From CAXSDR01 sp964236445 (GTDB lineage: Bacteria; Actinomycetota; Actinomycetes; Motilibacterales; Motilibacteraceae): a stretch of 64,000 bases of DNA. Numbering within the stretch: position 1 is the stretch's first letter; the number at the start of each line of letters is the position of its first letter. Location of the stretch: assembly GCA_964236445.1 (NCBI GenBank), contig CAXSDR010000001.1, forward strand, positions 1 through 64,000, read 5' to 3'. The position numbers were made by a program, and so were the translations under genes. This document shows, piece after piece, positions 42,936 through 50,840 of the stretch. The notes under the pieces were generated by a model. It was not told the DNA's origin and ran no database searches. It saw nothing but the letters and a program-made list of their open reading frames with translations.

Positions 42936-44053
42936 GAGGTGACTCCCGTCATCACGGCCGGATCGGCAGAGCTGACCGACGCCGCTGGGACGGCCGAGTC
43001 CCTGGCGGGGCGCTGGAAGCGGTGCTGGAGAACCGTCTTGAGTGAGGCAACACCGTCAGGCAGGAAGGCAACGACGATGATGAGCAGCGCACCCTGCACA
43101 TAGAGCCACTTGTCCGGATATGCGGAGCTGAGCTGGCTCTTGCCAAAACCGAAGAGCACCGCTCCGAGGATGGGGCCCACAAGGGTCGCCCGACCGCCGA
43201 TGGCCACACCGATGATCATCTCGATCGACGGGATGACCCCGATGGACGCCGGATTGATGGCTCCGACGACGGGAACGAAGAGCGCGCCCGCCAGGCCGGC
43301 GGCACCAGCCGCAACGACATAGGCAACGAGCTTCACATTGGCGGGGTCATACCCGAGAAAGCGCACCCGTTCCTCAGCGTCCCGGGTGGCGACGAGGAGC
43401 TGACCGAGCCTGCTCTGGCAGATCTGGCGCACGATCAGGAACAGCACCAGCAGCACGACGGCGGTGATGACGTAGACCATCCGCTTGTTGACGGGGTCAT
43501 TGAGGTTGTAGCCGAAGAACGACTTGAAGTCGGTCAGGCCGTTGGTGCCACCGGTGGTGCCCTGCTGGCCGGTGATGAAGATGACCAGGGCGGCCGCGAG
43601 CGCCTGGCTGAGGATAGCGAAGAACGCACCCTTGACCCTGCGACGGAAGACGAGGGCACCCAGCGCCCATGCCACGAGCATCGGGATGATCACGATCGCG
43701 GGCAGCGTGAACCAGGCATAGCGGAAGGGCTTCCACCACACCGGCAGGGTGCCGTCGCCATAGAGCTTGATGAAGTCCGGGACGCCGCCGGGTCCGGCGT
43801 CCGCCAGCTTCAGGTGCATCGCCATGGCGTAGGCACCCAAGCCGAAGAAGACGCCCTGGCCGAGGACCAGCATGCCACCGCGACCCCAGGCGAGACCGAT
43901 GCCCACCGCGACGATTGCGTAGCAGAGGTACTTCGCGAACAGACTCAAGTTGAAGTCGTTGAGAACCAGCGGTGCGACTAGGAGCAGACCTGCAGCGGAT
44001 GCGAGGAACAGCAGACGGCCCCGCATCGCGGGGCTCAGCGTTGCGTTGCTCAT
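42932..44053 (-). CDS. urtC: Urea ABC transporter permease UrtC
   Basis: A 373-residue LivM-type permease with about nine to ten membrane spans. LCYAIVAVGIGLAWGRGGML, LVLGQGVFFGLGAYAMAMHL and FITGQQGTTGGTNGLTDF are characteristic, as is FLGYDPANVKLVAYVVAAG near the ATPase contact. ATG 44053 (MSNATLSP) gives the family length; an open extension into urtB is rejected. It overlaps urtB by 4 bp. Confidence 0.94.
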   Translation of the reverse strand: MSNATLSPAMRGRLLFLASAAGLLLVAPLVLNDFNLSLFAKYLCYAIVAVGIGLAWGRGGMLVLGQGVFFGLGAYAMAMHLKLADAGPGGVPDFIKLYGDGTLPVWWKPFRYAWFTLPAIVIIPMLVAWALGALVFRRRVKGAFFAILSQALAAALVIFITGQQGTTGGTNGLTDFKSFFGYNLNDPVNKRMVYVITAVVLLVLFLIVRQICQSRLGQLLVATRDAEERVRFLGYDPANVKLVAYVVAAGAAGLAGALFVPVVGAINPASIGVIPSIEMIIGVAIGGRATLVGPILGAVLFGFGKSQLSSAYPDKWLYVQGALLIIVVAFLPDGVASLKTVLQHRFQRPARDSAVPAASVSSADPAVMTGVTS

Positions 44054-44940
44054 GCCAGGCTCCGGGACTTGAGGACCACGAGACCCTGCGGGCGCAGCTG
44101 CAGGAACGCGATGATGACGACGAACACGATGACCCTCGCCATGCTGTCGTCCCACTGAAAGGCGCTGTAGGCATTGAGCATGCCGAGCGCGAGCGCGGCG
44201 ATCACCGCGCCGCGCAGCTGGCCCAGACCCCCGACCACCACGATGAGAAAGGCATCCACGATGTAGCCCGTGCCGAGCGTGGGGCTGATCGACCCGAGCA
44301 GTGTCAGGGCCACGCCTGCGATGCCGGCGAGCCCGGAGCCCAGGAAGAAAGTCGTACGGTCCACCCGCGCGGTGTCGAGTCCGGCAACCGCCGCGAGCTG
44401 ACGGTTCTGCACGACGGCTCTCATGCGCCGACCGGTGGGCAGTCGCGTCATGACGATCGCGACGACAGACATGGCCACCGCGACCAGCCCGATGATGGCG
44501 ATCCGCGAATAAGGCAGTGAGACGCTGCCGATGGTCAGCGCACCGCCGAGGAAGTCAGGAGCGTTCACGGCGACGCTGGGAGCCCCGAACAGGTCCTTCG
44601 CCAGCTGCTGCAGGCAGAGCGAGACGCCCCAGGTGACCAGCAGGGTGTCGAGAGGGCGCGCGTACAGCCGACGGATGAGCGCCCACTCGAGCAAGGCCCC
44701 CATGCTGCCCGCGACGACGAAAGCCACGGGCAGCGCGAGGAGCAACGATGTCAGCGGGTCGCTGACGACCTTCTGGATGACGAACGCGGTGTAGGCGCCG
44801 GCCATGATGAACTCGCCGTGGGCCATGTTGATGACGCCCATCTGACCGAACGTGAAAGTCAGACCGAGAGCGGCGAGCAACAAGATCGATCCGATGCTGA
44901 TTCCTGTGAACAGGGTGGTCAACAGAATGGCGGTGTCCAT
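44050..44940 (-). CDS. urtB: Urea ABC transporter permease UrtB
   Basis: A 296-residue LivH-type permease. GISIGSILLLAALGLTFTFG, GVINMAHGEFIMAGAYTAFV and GLDTARVDRTTFFLGSGLAG are conserved, with seven or eight spans. It pairs with UrtC to form the channel. It lies 46 bp after urtA. All five urt genes run in order A-B-C-D-E directly into ureA. Confidence 0.94.
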   Translation of the reverse strand: MDTAILLTTLFTGISIGSILLLAALGLTFTFGQMGVINMAHGEFIMAGAYTAFVIQKVVSDPLTSLLLALPVAFVVAGSMGALLEWALIRRLYARPLDTLLVTWGVSLCLQQLAKDLFGAPSVAVNAPDFLGGALTIGSVSLPYSRIAIIGLVAVAMSVVAIVMTRLPTGRRMRAVVQNRQLAAVAGLDTARVDRTTFFLGSGLAGIAGVALTLLGSISPTLGTGYIVDAFLIVVVGGLGQLRGAVIAALALGMLNAYSAFQWDDSMARVIVFVVIIAFLQLRPQGLVVLKSRSLA

Positions 44941-44986
44941 GACAGCCGGCGCCTCTCCGCGTACGTACGTATGAAACAGGGACGGA

Positions 44987-46225
44987 CTAGCTCAGATCCT
45001 TGGCCCAGTCGTAGGTCTTGAGGTAGGGGTCGGGAACGATCGGCTTGCCGGAGTTCCACACCTCGGTGATCGAGCCGTCAGCGTTGATCTTGCCGATGCG
45101 CGCCGTCTTGCTGATGTGCTGGTTGGCGCCGTCGATGGTGACAAGGCCCTCGGGAGCTTCGAACGTCGTCCCGTCTGCCGCTTTCTTGACGGCCTCCGGG
45201 TCAAAGCTCTTGGCCTTCTCGACCATGGCCTTCCAGAGGAACATCGACGTGTAGGCCGCTTCCATCGGGTCGCTTGTCGGCTGGTCCGCGCCGTACTTCG
45301 CCTTGTATGCCTTGACGAAAGCCTCGTTCGCTGCGCCCGGCGTCGTCATGTAGTAGTCCCACGCCACCAGCTGGCCGGTGATGTTGGCAGCACCGATGCC
45401 CTTGACCTCCTCCTCGGCCACGGAGACAGAAACCACCGGCATGGCTGCGGCCGTGAGACCCACCGAGCGGTACTGCTTGAAGAACGCGACGTTGCTGTCG
45501 CCGTTGAGGGTGTTGAACACGGCGTCGGCCTTCGCGGCCTTCACCTTGTTGACGATGGTGCCGAAGTCCGTAGCTCCGAGCGGGGTGTATTCCTCGCCGG
45601 CGATCGTCATGCCGTGGGCGGCGGCGTACGCCCGGATGATCTTGTTGGCCGTGCGCGGGAAGACGTAGTCGCTGCCGACCAGGAAGATGGACTTCTTGCC
45701 CTGTTCCTTGAGGTAGTCCAGCGCCGGGATGATCTGCTGGTTGGTCGTCGCGCCGGTGTAGAAGATGTAGGGCGAGGACTCGAGGCCTTCGTACTGCACG
45801 GGGTAGAACAGCAGCGCCTTGTGCTTCTCGAACACCGGCAGCATCTGCTTGCGCGAAGACGACGTCCAGCCGCCGAACACGGCGGCGACCTTGTCCTGGG
45901 TGATGAGTTTTTCGGCCTTCTCGGCGAAGGTCGGCCAGTCGGAGGCGCCGTCTTCGCTGATGGGCACGATCTTCTTGCCCATCACGCCACCACTGGCGTT
46001 GATCTGCTCGACGGCGAGCTCGAGCGACTTCTTGACAGTCACCTCGCTGATGGCCATCGTGCCACTCAAGCTGTTGAGCAGACCGACCTTGACGGTGTCG
46101 CCTGAGGTGTCAGCGGTCGTTGCGGCGGCAGGGCTGTCGGAAGCCTTGGACCCGCAGGCGGTGAGCATGGCGAGTCCCAGAGCAGCAGCTCCGATCTTCG
46201 ACGCAGTCCCCAAACGCGTGAGCAT
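44987..46225 (-). CDS. urtA: Urea ABC transporter substrate-binding lipoprotein UrtA
   Basis: A 412-residue lipoprotein; the lipobox is LTAC after a short signal (KIGAAALGLAMLTAC). VGLLNSLSGTMAISEVTVKK, YPVQYEGLESSPYIFYTGAT and DPMEAAYTSMFLWKAMVEKA are UrtA/AmiC-like hallmarks that separate it from amino-acid-binding LivK. AAGGA precedes ATG 46225. It heads the urt-ure unit; the upstream gap is described separately. Confidence 0.95.
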   Translation of the reverse strand: MLTRLGTASKIGAAALGLAMLTACGSKASDSPAAATTADTSGDTVKVGLLNSLSGTMAISEVTVKKSLELAVEQINASGGVMGKKIVPISEDGASDWPTFAEKAEKLITQDKVAAVFGGWTSSSRKQMLPVFEKHKALLFYPVQYEGLESSPYIFYTGATTNQQIIPALDYLKEQGKKSIFLVGSDYVFPRTANKIIRAYAAAHGMTIAGEEYTPLGATDFGTIVNKVKAAKADAVFNTLNGDSNVAFFKQYRSVGLTAAAMPVVSVSVAEEEVKGIGAANITGQLVAWDYYMTTPGAANEAFVKAYKAKYGADQPTSDPMEAAYTSMFLWKAMVEKAKSFDPEAVKKAADGTTFEAPEGLVTIDGANQHISKTARIGKINADGSITEVWNSGKPIVPDPYLKTYDWAKDLS

Positions 46226-46573
46226 CAATGTCGGTCCTTCCCCTTCGGTCAACGCACCGTCTAGTGGTGCGAGGCAGGGGGAAACGTATGGACGTTCGAT
46301 TACGCGAGACGGCCAGCCAGGTTTCGCGCAGAGGTCGCCGGATCGTTTTATGTGTCGATCAGGTGAACTCGCGCGCGGACGTGTGGGCCCGGATCCGCTG
46401 CTCGGCACGGCGTACGGCAGCAGCAACCGGGTCGCCGGGAACGAGGTCGACTGACGGGTTGGCAGAAGGGACCCCTCTGCCAGGCCCGAAGCCGCAGAAG
46501 GGGCCCCTCTGCCAGACCTAACGGCAGAGGGGCCCCTTCTGCCAATTCAGTGGCGGGGCGGTGCGAACGCGCG
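46226..46573. other. 348-bp gap between urtA and ilvC
   Basis: No gene is supported here. The urtA-proximal 230 bp should contain the urt-ure promoter (the AT-richer patch around 46344-46353 on the minus strand is the best location), but I see no clear -35/-10 pair or GlnR box. The ilvC-proximal 90 bp is filled by the palindromic repeats at 46460-46544. Confidence 0.7.
46460..46544. repeat. Cluster of related palindromes downstream of ilvC
   Basis: Three copies of a GGCAGA(A)GGGG-CCCCTCTGCC type palindrome lie here. Copies two and three (46494-46513 and 46523-46542) are exact inverted copies, forming a 20-bp perfect stem with a nine-base loop. The first copy starts TTGGCAGAAGGG at 46459, and the last ends CTGCCAATT. 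The same family occurs after ilvE at 32333-32359. It may terminate the ilvBNC transcript or be a REP-like element. Confidence 0.8.
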
Positions 46574-47602
46574 TCAGCGCGCGGCGTGACCCTCGACGTA
46601 GTCGCTGTCGTCGGTCTTGACCCAGCTCATGAGCTTGCGTAGCTCGCGGCCGGTGGCCTCGATCGGGTGGGCCTCGCCCTCGGCACGCAGCCGCTTGAAC
46701 TCAGGTCCGCCGGCGTCCTGATCACCGATGAAGCGCTCGGCGAAGGCGCCACTCTTGATGTCGGCGAGGACCTCGACCATCCGCGCCTTCACGGATGCGT
46801 CGATCACGCGCGGGCCGGAGACGTAGTCGCCGTACTCGGCGGTGTCGGAGACCGACCAACGCTGCTTGGCGATACCGCCTTCGTACATCAGGTCGACGAT
46901 GAGCTTGAGCTCGTGCAGGCACTCGAAGTAGGCCACCTCGGGCTGGTAGCCGGCCTCGATCAACGTCTCGAAGCCAGCCATCACAAGCGCGGAGGCGCCA
47001 CCGCACAGGACAGCCTGCTCGCCGAACAGGTCTGTCTCGGTCTCCTCGGTGAACGTCGTCTTGATGCCGCCGGCCCGTAGGCCGCCGATGCCCTTGGCAT
47101 AGGCGAACGTCAGTGGCCACGCGTTGCCCGTGGCGTCCTGCTCGACCGCCACGAGCACCGGGACCCCGCGCCCCTCGGTGAACTCACGGCGTACGAGATG
47201 GCCAGGGCCCTTGGGGGCCACCATGCAGACGTCGACACCCGCTGGGGCCTTGATGTAGCCGAAGCGGATGTTGAACCCGTGGCCGAAGAAGATCGCGTCG
47301 CCGTCGTGCAGGTTCGGCTCGACAGACTCGGCGTAGAGGTGACGCTGCACCGGGTCGGGCGCGAGGATCATGATCAGGTCGGCCTCGGCAGACGCCTCGG
47401 CGGGCGTGACGACACGCAGTCCCTCGGCCTCGGCCTTGGCGCGGCTGCGCGAGCCTTCGGGCAGACCGACGCGGACGTCGACGCCCGAGTCGCGCAGACT
47501 CAGCGCGTGGGCGTGACCCTGGCTGCCGTAGCCCAGGACAGCGACGCGGCGCCCCTGGATAATCGAGAGGTCGGCGTCGTCGTCGTAGAACAGCTCAGCC
47601 AC
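46574..47602 (-). CDS. ilvC: Ketol-acid reductoisomerase (class I)
   Basis: A 342-residue enzyme of class I length. The NADPH-binding loop is AVLGYGSQGHAHALSLRDSG, and the Mg-binding acids lie in ETDLFGEQAVLCGGASALV and the C-terminal helical domain (ECLHELKLIVDLMYEGGI). It converts acetolactate or acetohydroxybutyrate to the dihydroxyacids used by IlvD. A 99-bp gap with a strong hairpin separates it from ilvN upstream. Confidence 0.97.
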   Translation of the reverse strand: MAELFYDDDADLSIIQGRRVAVLGYGSQGHAHALSLRDSGVDVRVGLPEGSRSRAKAEAEGLRVVTPAEASAEADLIMILAPDPVQRHLYAESVEPNLHDGDAIFFGHGFNIRFGYIKAPAGVDVCMVAPKGPGHLVRREFTEGRGVPVLVAVEQDATGNAWPLTFAYAKGIGGLRAGGIKTTFTEETETDLFGEQAVLCGGASALVMAGFETLIEAGYQPEVAYFECLHELKLIVDLMYEGGIAKQRWSVSDTAEYGDYVSGPRVIDASVKARMVEVLADIKSGAFAERFIGDQDAGGPEFKRLRAEGEAHPIEATGRELRKLMSWVKTDDSDYVEGHAAR

Positions 47603-47648
47603 GAGGGCAGTCTCCTTCAGTCGGTGGAATTGCGGAACGTCGTAGGAA

Positions 47649-47697
47649 GATCATGAGCAGGTCCGTTGCGCTCTTGGCAACGGGCTTGCTCATGATC
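47649..47697. other. Long hairpin between ilvN and ilvC
   Basis: GATCATGAGCA and TGCTCATGATC form an 11-bp stem; inside it CCGTTGC and GCAACGG form a further 7-bp stem around a seven-base loop, with three mismatched bases on each side between. No U run follows. It could set relative ilvBN and ilvC levels by partial termination or by protecting a processed mRNA end. Confidence 0.75.
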
Positions 47698-47701
47698 ATG
47701 G

Positions 47702-48226
47702 TCAGGCGGGGCGCTCGAGGGGGCGCAACGTGCGCTCGGAGATCGCGCGCGGACCGCGCCCGACCGCGACCATGCCCGACTGCACCAGCTCCTTGATGCC
47801 GTGCGGCTCGAGCACCCGCAGCAGCGCCGCCAACTTATCGGCGTTGCCAGTGGCCTCGATGGTCACCGCGTCGACCGCGACGTCGACGACCTTGGCCCGG
47901 AACAGCGTCACAGTTTCGAGCACCGAGGAGCGAGTGTGCGCTTCGGCACGCACCTTGATGAGGATCAGCTCGCGCTGGACCGACGCCGAGGCTTCGAGCT
48001 CGACGATCTTGATCACGTCGATCAGCTTGTTGAGCTGCTTCGTCACCTGCTCGAGCGGAAGTTCCTCGGCATCGACGACGAGGGTCATGCGTGACATTCC
48101 CGTGTGTTCGGTCGGCCCGACCGCGAGCGACTCGATGTTGAAGCCGCGGCGCGAGAACAGCCCGGCGATGCGGGCGAGGACACCGGGCTTGTCCTCCACG
48201 AGGACGCTGAGCGTGTGCTTGGTCAT
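47702..48226 (-). CDS. ilvN: Acetolactate synthase regulatory (small) subunit
   Basis: A 174-residue protein with an N-terminal ACT domain (LSVLVEDKPGVLARIAGLFS, RRGFNIESLAVGPTEH) that binds valine, and a C-terminal ALS_ss_C domain (VRAEAHTRSSVLETVTLFRA). ATG 48226 overlaps the ilvB stop by 4 bp, so subunits are made together. Longer open frames upstream lie within ilvB. Confidence 0.96.
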   Translation of the reverse strand: MTKHTLSVLVEDKPGVLARIAGLFSRRGFNIESLAVGPTEHTGMSRMTLVVDAEELPLEQVTKQLNKLIDVIKIVELEASASVQRELILIKVRAEAHTRSSVLETVTLFRAKVVDVAVDAVTIEATGNADKLAALLRVLEPHGIKELVQSGMVAVGRGPRAISERTLRPLERPA

Positions 48227-49998
48227 GCCTGTGCTCCCTGCACGCCGGTCTCGGACTCGTCCTGGCCGTCCCACACGGGGGCAAGGTCGCGGGCATAGCG
48301 GATCTCGTCGTTGCTGGTGCCTGCGGCGACCATGGGCCACACCATCGCGTCCTGGTGCACGACGAAGTCGATGACGACGGGGACGTCGTTGATGGACATC
48401 GCCTTCTCGATCGTCGCGTCGACCTCGGCAGCCGTCTCGCAACGCAGCCCGACACAGCCGTAGGCGTCGGCGAGCTTCACGAAGTCGGGAATGCGCCGGC
48501 TCTCCAGCGTGGTGTTGGAGTAGCGCGAGCCGTAGAACAGCGTCTGCCACTGACGCACCATGCCGAGCGTGCCGTTGTTGATGATCGCGACCTTGATCGG
48601 GATGTTGTTGATCGCGCAGGTGGCGAGCTCCTGATTGGTCATCTGGAAGCACCCGTCACCGTCGATGGCCCAGACGGTGGCCTCGGGGCGGCCGACCTTG
48701 GCACCCATGGCGGCCGGCACGGCGTAGCCCATGGTCCCGGCCCCGCCTGAGTTGAGCCAGGTCTGGGGGTTCTCGTAGCCGATGAACTGCGCCGCCCACA
48801 TCTGGTGCTGGCCGACACCGGCCGCGTAGATCGCCTCGGGTCCGGCAATCTTGCCGAGCCGCTCGATGACGTACTGCGGCGCGAGTGAACCGTCGTCGGA
48901 AGGCGCGTAGCCGAGCGGGAAGCTCTCGCGCCAGCCCACGACAGTCCTGCGCCACCCCTCGAGATCAGGCACGCGACCGGCTTCCCGGTCGGCGCGGATC
49001 GCGACCGTGAGGTCCGTGATCACCTCGCGGCAGTCGCCCACGATCGGCACGTCGGCAAGGCGGTTCTTCGAGATCTCAGCCGGGTCGATGTCGGCATGGA
49101 TCACCTTGGCGCCGGGCGCGAAGGAGGACAGCTTGCCGGTCACGCGGTCGTCGAAGCGCGCGCCGAGGGTGATGAGCAGGTCGGCCTTCTGCAGGGCGGT
49201 GACCGCGGCGACGGTGCCATGCATTCCCGGCATGCCCAGGTGGAGCGGGTGGCTGTCGGGGAACGCACCGCGCGCCATGAGGGTCGTCACCACCGGGATG
49301 CCGGTCAGGTCGGCCAGCTGGCGGAGCTCGGCCGACGCCTGCGCCTTGATCACGCCGCCACCGACGTAGAGCACCGGTCGGCGGCTCTCGGCGATCAGCC
49401 GCGCAGCCTCGCGCACCTGCTTGGCGTGCGGCTTCGACACCGGACGGTAGCCCGGGAGGTCGATGGTCGTCGGCCACGTGAAGGTGGTCATCGCCTGCAA
49501 GGCGTCCTTGCTGATGTCGACGAGCACCGGGCCCGGTCGACCGGTGCCGGCGATGTGGAACGCCTCGGCGATCGCGCGCGGGATCTCGCCCGGATCGGTG
49601 ATGAGGAAGTTGTGCTTGGTGATCGGCATGGTGATGCCGCGGATGTCCGCTTCCTGGAACGCGTCGGTGCCGATGGCGGGCGATGCCACCTGCCCGGTGA
49701 TGGCGACGATCGGCACGGAGTCCATGTAGGCGTCGGCGATCGGCGTCACCAGGTTCGTGGCGCCGGGACCGCTGGTCGCCATGCAGACGCCCACCCTCCC
49801 GGTCGCGACGGCATAACCCTCGGCGGCGTGGCCCGCGCCCTGCTCGTGGCGCACCAGGATGTGGCGGATCTGCGTGGAGTCGAGCAGCGGGTCGTACGCG
49901 GGCAGAATCGCCCCGCCGGGAATGCCGAAGACCGTGTCTACGCCCGCCGACTCCAGCGAACGGATCAGGCTCTGCGCCCCCGTCAGCTGTTCCGTCAT
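48223..49998 (-). CDS. ilvB: Acetolactate synthase catalytic (large) subunit
   Basis: A 591-residue ThDP enzyme. The activating Glu lies in ILVRHEQGAGHAAEGYAVAT, the FAD-linked region follows, and the ThDP/Mg motif is AIDGDGCFQMTNQELATCAI through to NN in IINNGTLGMV. It makes acetolactate and acetohydroxybutyrate. ATG 49998 has AGGAG nine bases upstream; the frame also runs five codons further. Upstream lies a candidate Leu/Val attenuator. Confidence 0.96.
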   Translation of the reverse strand: MTEQLTGAQSLIRSLESAGVDTVFGIPGGAILPAYDPLLDSTQIRHILVRHEQGAGHAAEGYAVATGRVGVCMATSGPGATNLVTPIADAYMDSVPIVAITGQVASPAIGTDAFQEADIRGITMPITKHNFLITDPGEIPRAIAEAFHIAGTGRPGPVLVDISKDALQAMTTFTWPTTIDLPGYRPVSKPHAKQVREAARLIAESRRPVLYVGGGVIKAQASAELRQLADLTGIPVVTTLMARGAFPDSHPLHLGMPGMHGTVAAVTALQKADLLITLGARFDDRVTGKLSSFAPGAKVIHADIDPAEISKNRLADVPIVGDCREVITDLTVAIRADREAGRVPDLEGWRRTVVGWRESFPLGYAPSDDGSLAPQYVIERLGKIAGPEAIYAAGVGQHQMWAAQFIGYENPQTWLNSGGAGTMGYAVPAAMGAKVGRPEATVWAIDGDGCFQMTNQELATCAINNIPIKVAIINNGTLGMVRQWQTLFYGSRYSNTTLESRRIPDFVKLADAYGCVGLRCETAAEVDATIEKAMSINDVPVVIDFVVHQDAMVWPMVAAGTSNDEIRYARDLAPVWDGQDESETGVQGAQA

Positions 49999-50047
49999 GG
50001 GGATGCTCCTCACGGTAGAGAGTGCGGTCTGGACTGGATCTGGGCAA

Positions 50048-50119
50048 AGAAAAACCCCTCAGCCGAAATCGGCCATCGAGGGGTCGCGCGCACAGCTAGC
50101 GGATGCTCAGCTGGCGCGC
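50048..50119 (-). promoter_or_regulatory. Two-hairpin transcription attenuator ahead of ilvB
   Basis: On the minus strand a pausing-type hairpin (50119-50086: GCGCGC/GCGCGC plus CAGCT/AGCTG with one bulged base) contains the leader stop codon. It is followed by a terminator hairpin (50084-50054: ACCCCTC-type outer stem, GCCG/CGGC inner stem) running into GGGGTTTTTCTTT. The layout matches the element ahead of cimA. It lies about 50 bp before the ilvB start. Confidence 0.75.
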
Positions 50120-50166
50120 TCGCTTACTACGAGAAGGGTGCGAGGCACAGGGCCATGCTGCCGCAC
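50107..50166 (-). CDS. Putative ilvB leader peptide with Leu-Leu-Val-Val codons
   Basis: From GTG 50166 a 19-residue frame reads VRQHGPVPRTLLVVSERAS and stops at 50107. The four control codons CTT CTC GTA GTA (50136-50125) end just before the pausing hairpin, as needed for ribosome-mediated attenuation by leucine and valine. The start lacks a strong ribosome site, so the exact N-terminus is uncertain. Attenuators of this type ahead of ilvB are known or predicted in actinobacteria. Confidence 0.6.
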   Translation of the reverse strand: MRQHGPVPRTLLVVSERAS

Positions 50167-50217
50167 AATGGGGCGGCTGTCCACCCCGATGTGGCTACGG
50201 GTTGCCGGAGCCCTTGC

Positions 50218-50289
50218 CAATGTCCTTGCCCTTCTCCTTGTCCTTCTCCTTGCCCTTCTCGAGGGCTCGTTGCCCTTCTCGAGGGCTCG
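50218..50289. repeat. Low-complexity tandem repeats beside the assembly gap
   Basis: CCTTGCCCTTCTCCTTGTCC-type 12-bp units pass into two perfect copies of the 20-bp unit TTGCCCTTCTCGAGGGCTCG (50250-50269 and 50270-50289). The strand reads purine-rich on the minus side. Confidence 0.85.
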
Positions 50290-50332
50290 GCACCGCTTGT
50301 CGCCTTGCGAGCCACGGCCAGGCGCGTCGGGG

Positions 50333-50432
50333 NNNNNNNNNNNNNNNNNNNNNNNNNNNNNNNNNNNNNNNNNNNNNNNNNNNNNNNNNNNNNNNNNNNN
50401 NNNNNNNNNNNNNNNNNNNNNNNNNNNNNNNN
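50333..50432. other. Assembly gap (100 N)
   Basis: Exactly 100 unspecified bases, the usual placeholder for a gap of unknown size. It has tandem repeats on both sides, which probably caused the break. Confidence 0.98.
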
Positions 50433-50498
50433 CGCGGTCGGGGCGCGGTCGGGGCGCGGTCGGGGCGCGGTCGGGGCGCGGTCGGGGCGCGGTCGGGG
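50433..50498. repeat. 11-bp tandem repeat, six perfect copies, running into the gap
   Basis: CGCGGTCGGGG is repeated six times from the gap edge to 50498. Three units make 33 bp, so on the minus strand it codes a repeating P-D-R-A-P-T-A-P-R-P-R. The true copy number is unknown because the array continues into the N run. Confidence 0.95.
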
Positions 50499-50755
50499 AA
50501 CAGCATCGCCACGCACAACAGCACGGCCAGCGGGAGCAGGCGTGTCGTCAGGCGACCTACGGCGGCTGTCGCCATGACGGCAGCGGCGAGCGACGCGGCG
50601 AGCGCCAACCACCACGACGAACGGATCAGGACGACGGCGGCGAGGCGCCCGGCCTCGATACCGACGGCAAGCGGCAGCGCGACCGCCACGGCACGGACGG
50701 CGAACGCCATGACCGGGCGGCCACGCCACAGGTCAGGGGTGTCCGCAGGCCGCAT
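50433..50755 (-). CDS. N-terminal part of a multi-span membrane protein, interrupted by the repeat array and gap
   Basis: From ATG 50755 the minus strand encodes MRPADTPDLWRGRPVMAF, four hydrophobic segments (AVAVALPLAVGIEAGRLA, WWLALAASLAAAVMATAAVG, LLPLAVLLCVAMLF) and then FPDRAP before the repeat array. An LFPDRAP motif after such an N-terminal membrane region recalls actinobacterial HD-domain signalling proteins, from memory only. Across the gap one frame resumes PTRLAVARKATSGAEPS, which would fit directly after FPDRAP. No HD domain is seen before the ilvB leader, so the gene is either split by the gap or truncated. Confidence 0.5.
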
Positions 50756-50840
50756 GCCACCCCATCGGCCCGGGGATCGCGACGTCGAGCCGTGCTCACC
50801 CGTCAGACGCAACAGCCTCGCGCCCGTGCACCTGTGCTCG

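Noticed and set aside
46226..46460. GlnR-type nitrogen-control boxes ahead of urtA
   Set aside because: GAAAC and GTTCG-like words occur but not at the 6-bp spacing expected for GlnR sites.
50107..50332. Lys/Gly-rich minus-strand frames (EKGKEKDKEKGK-like) beside the gap as a real protein
   Set aside because: They translate the low-complexity repeat; frame and gap size are unknown, so no gene can be supported.
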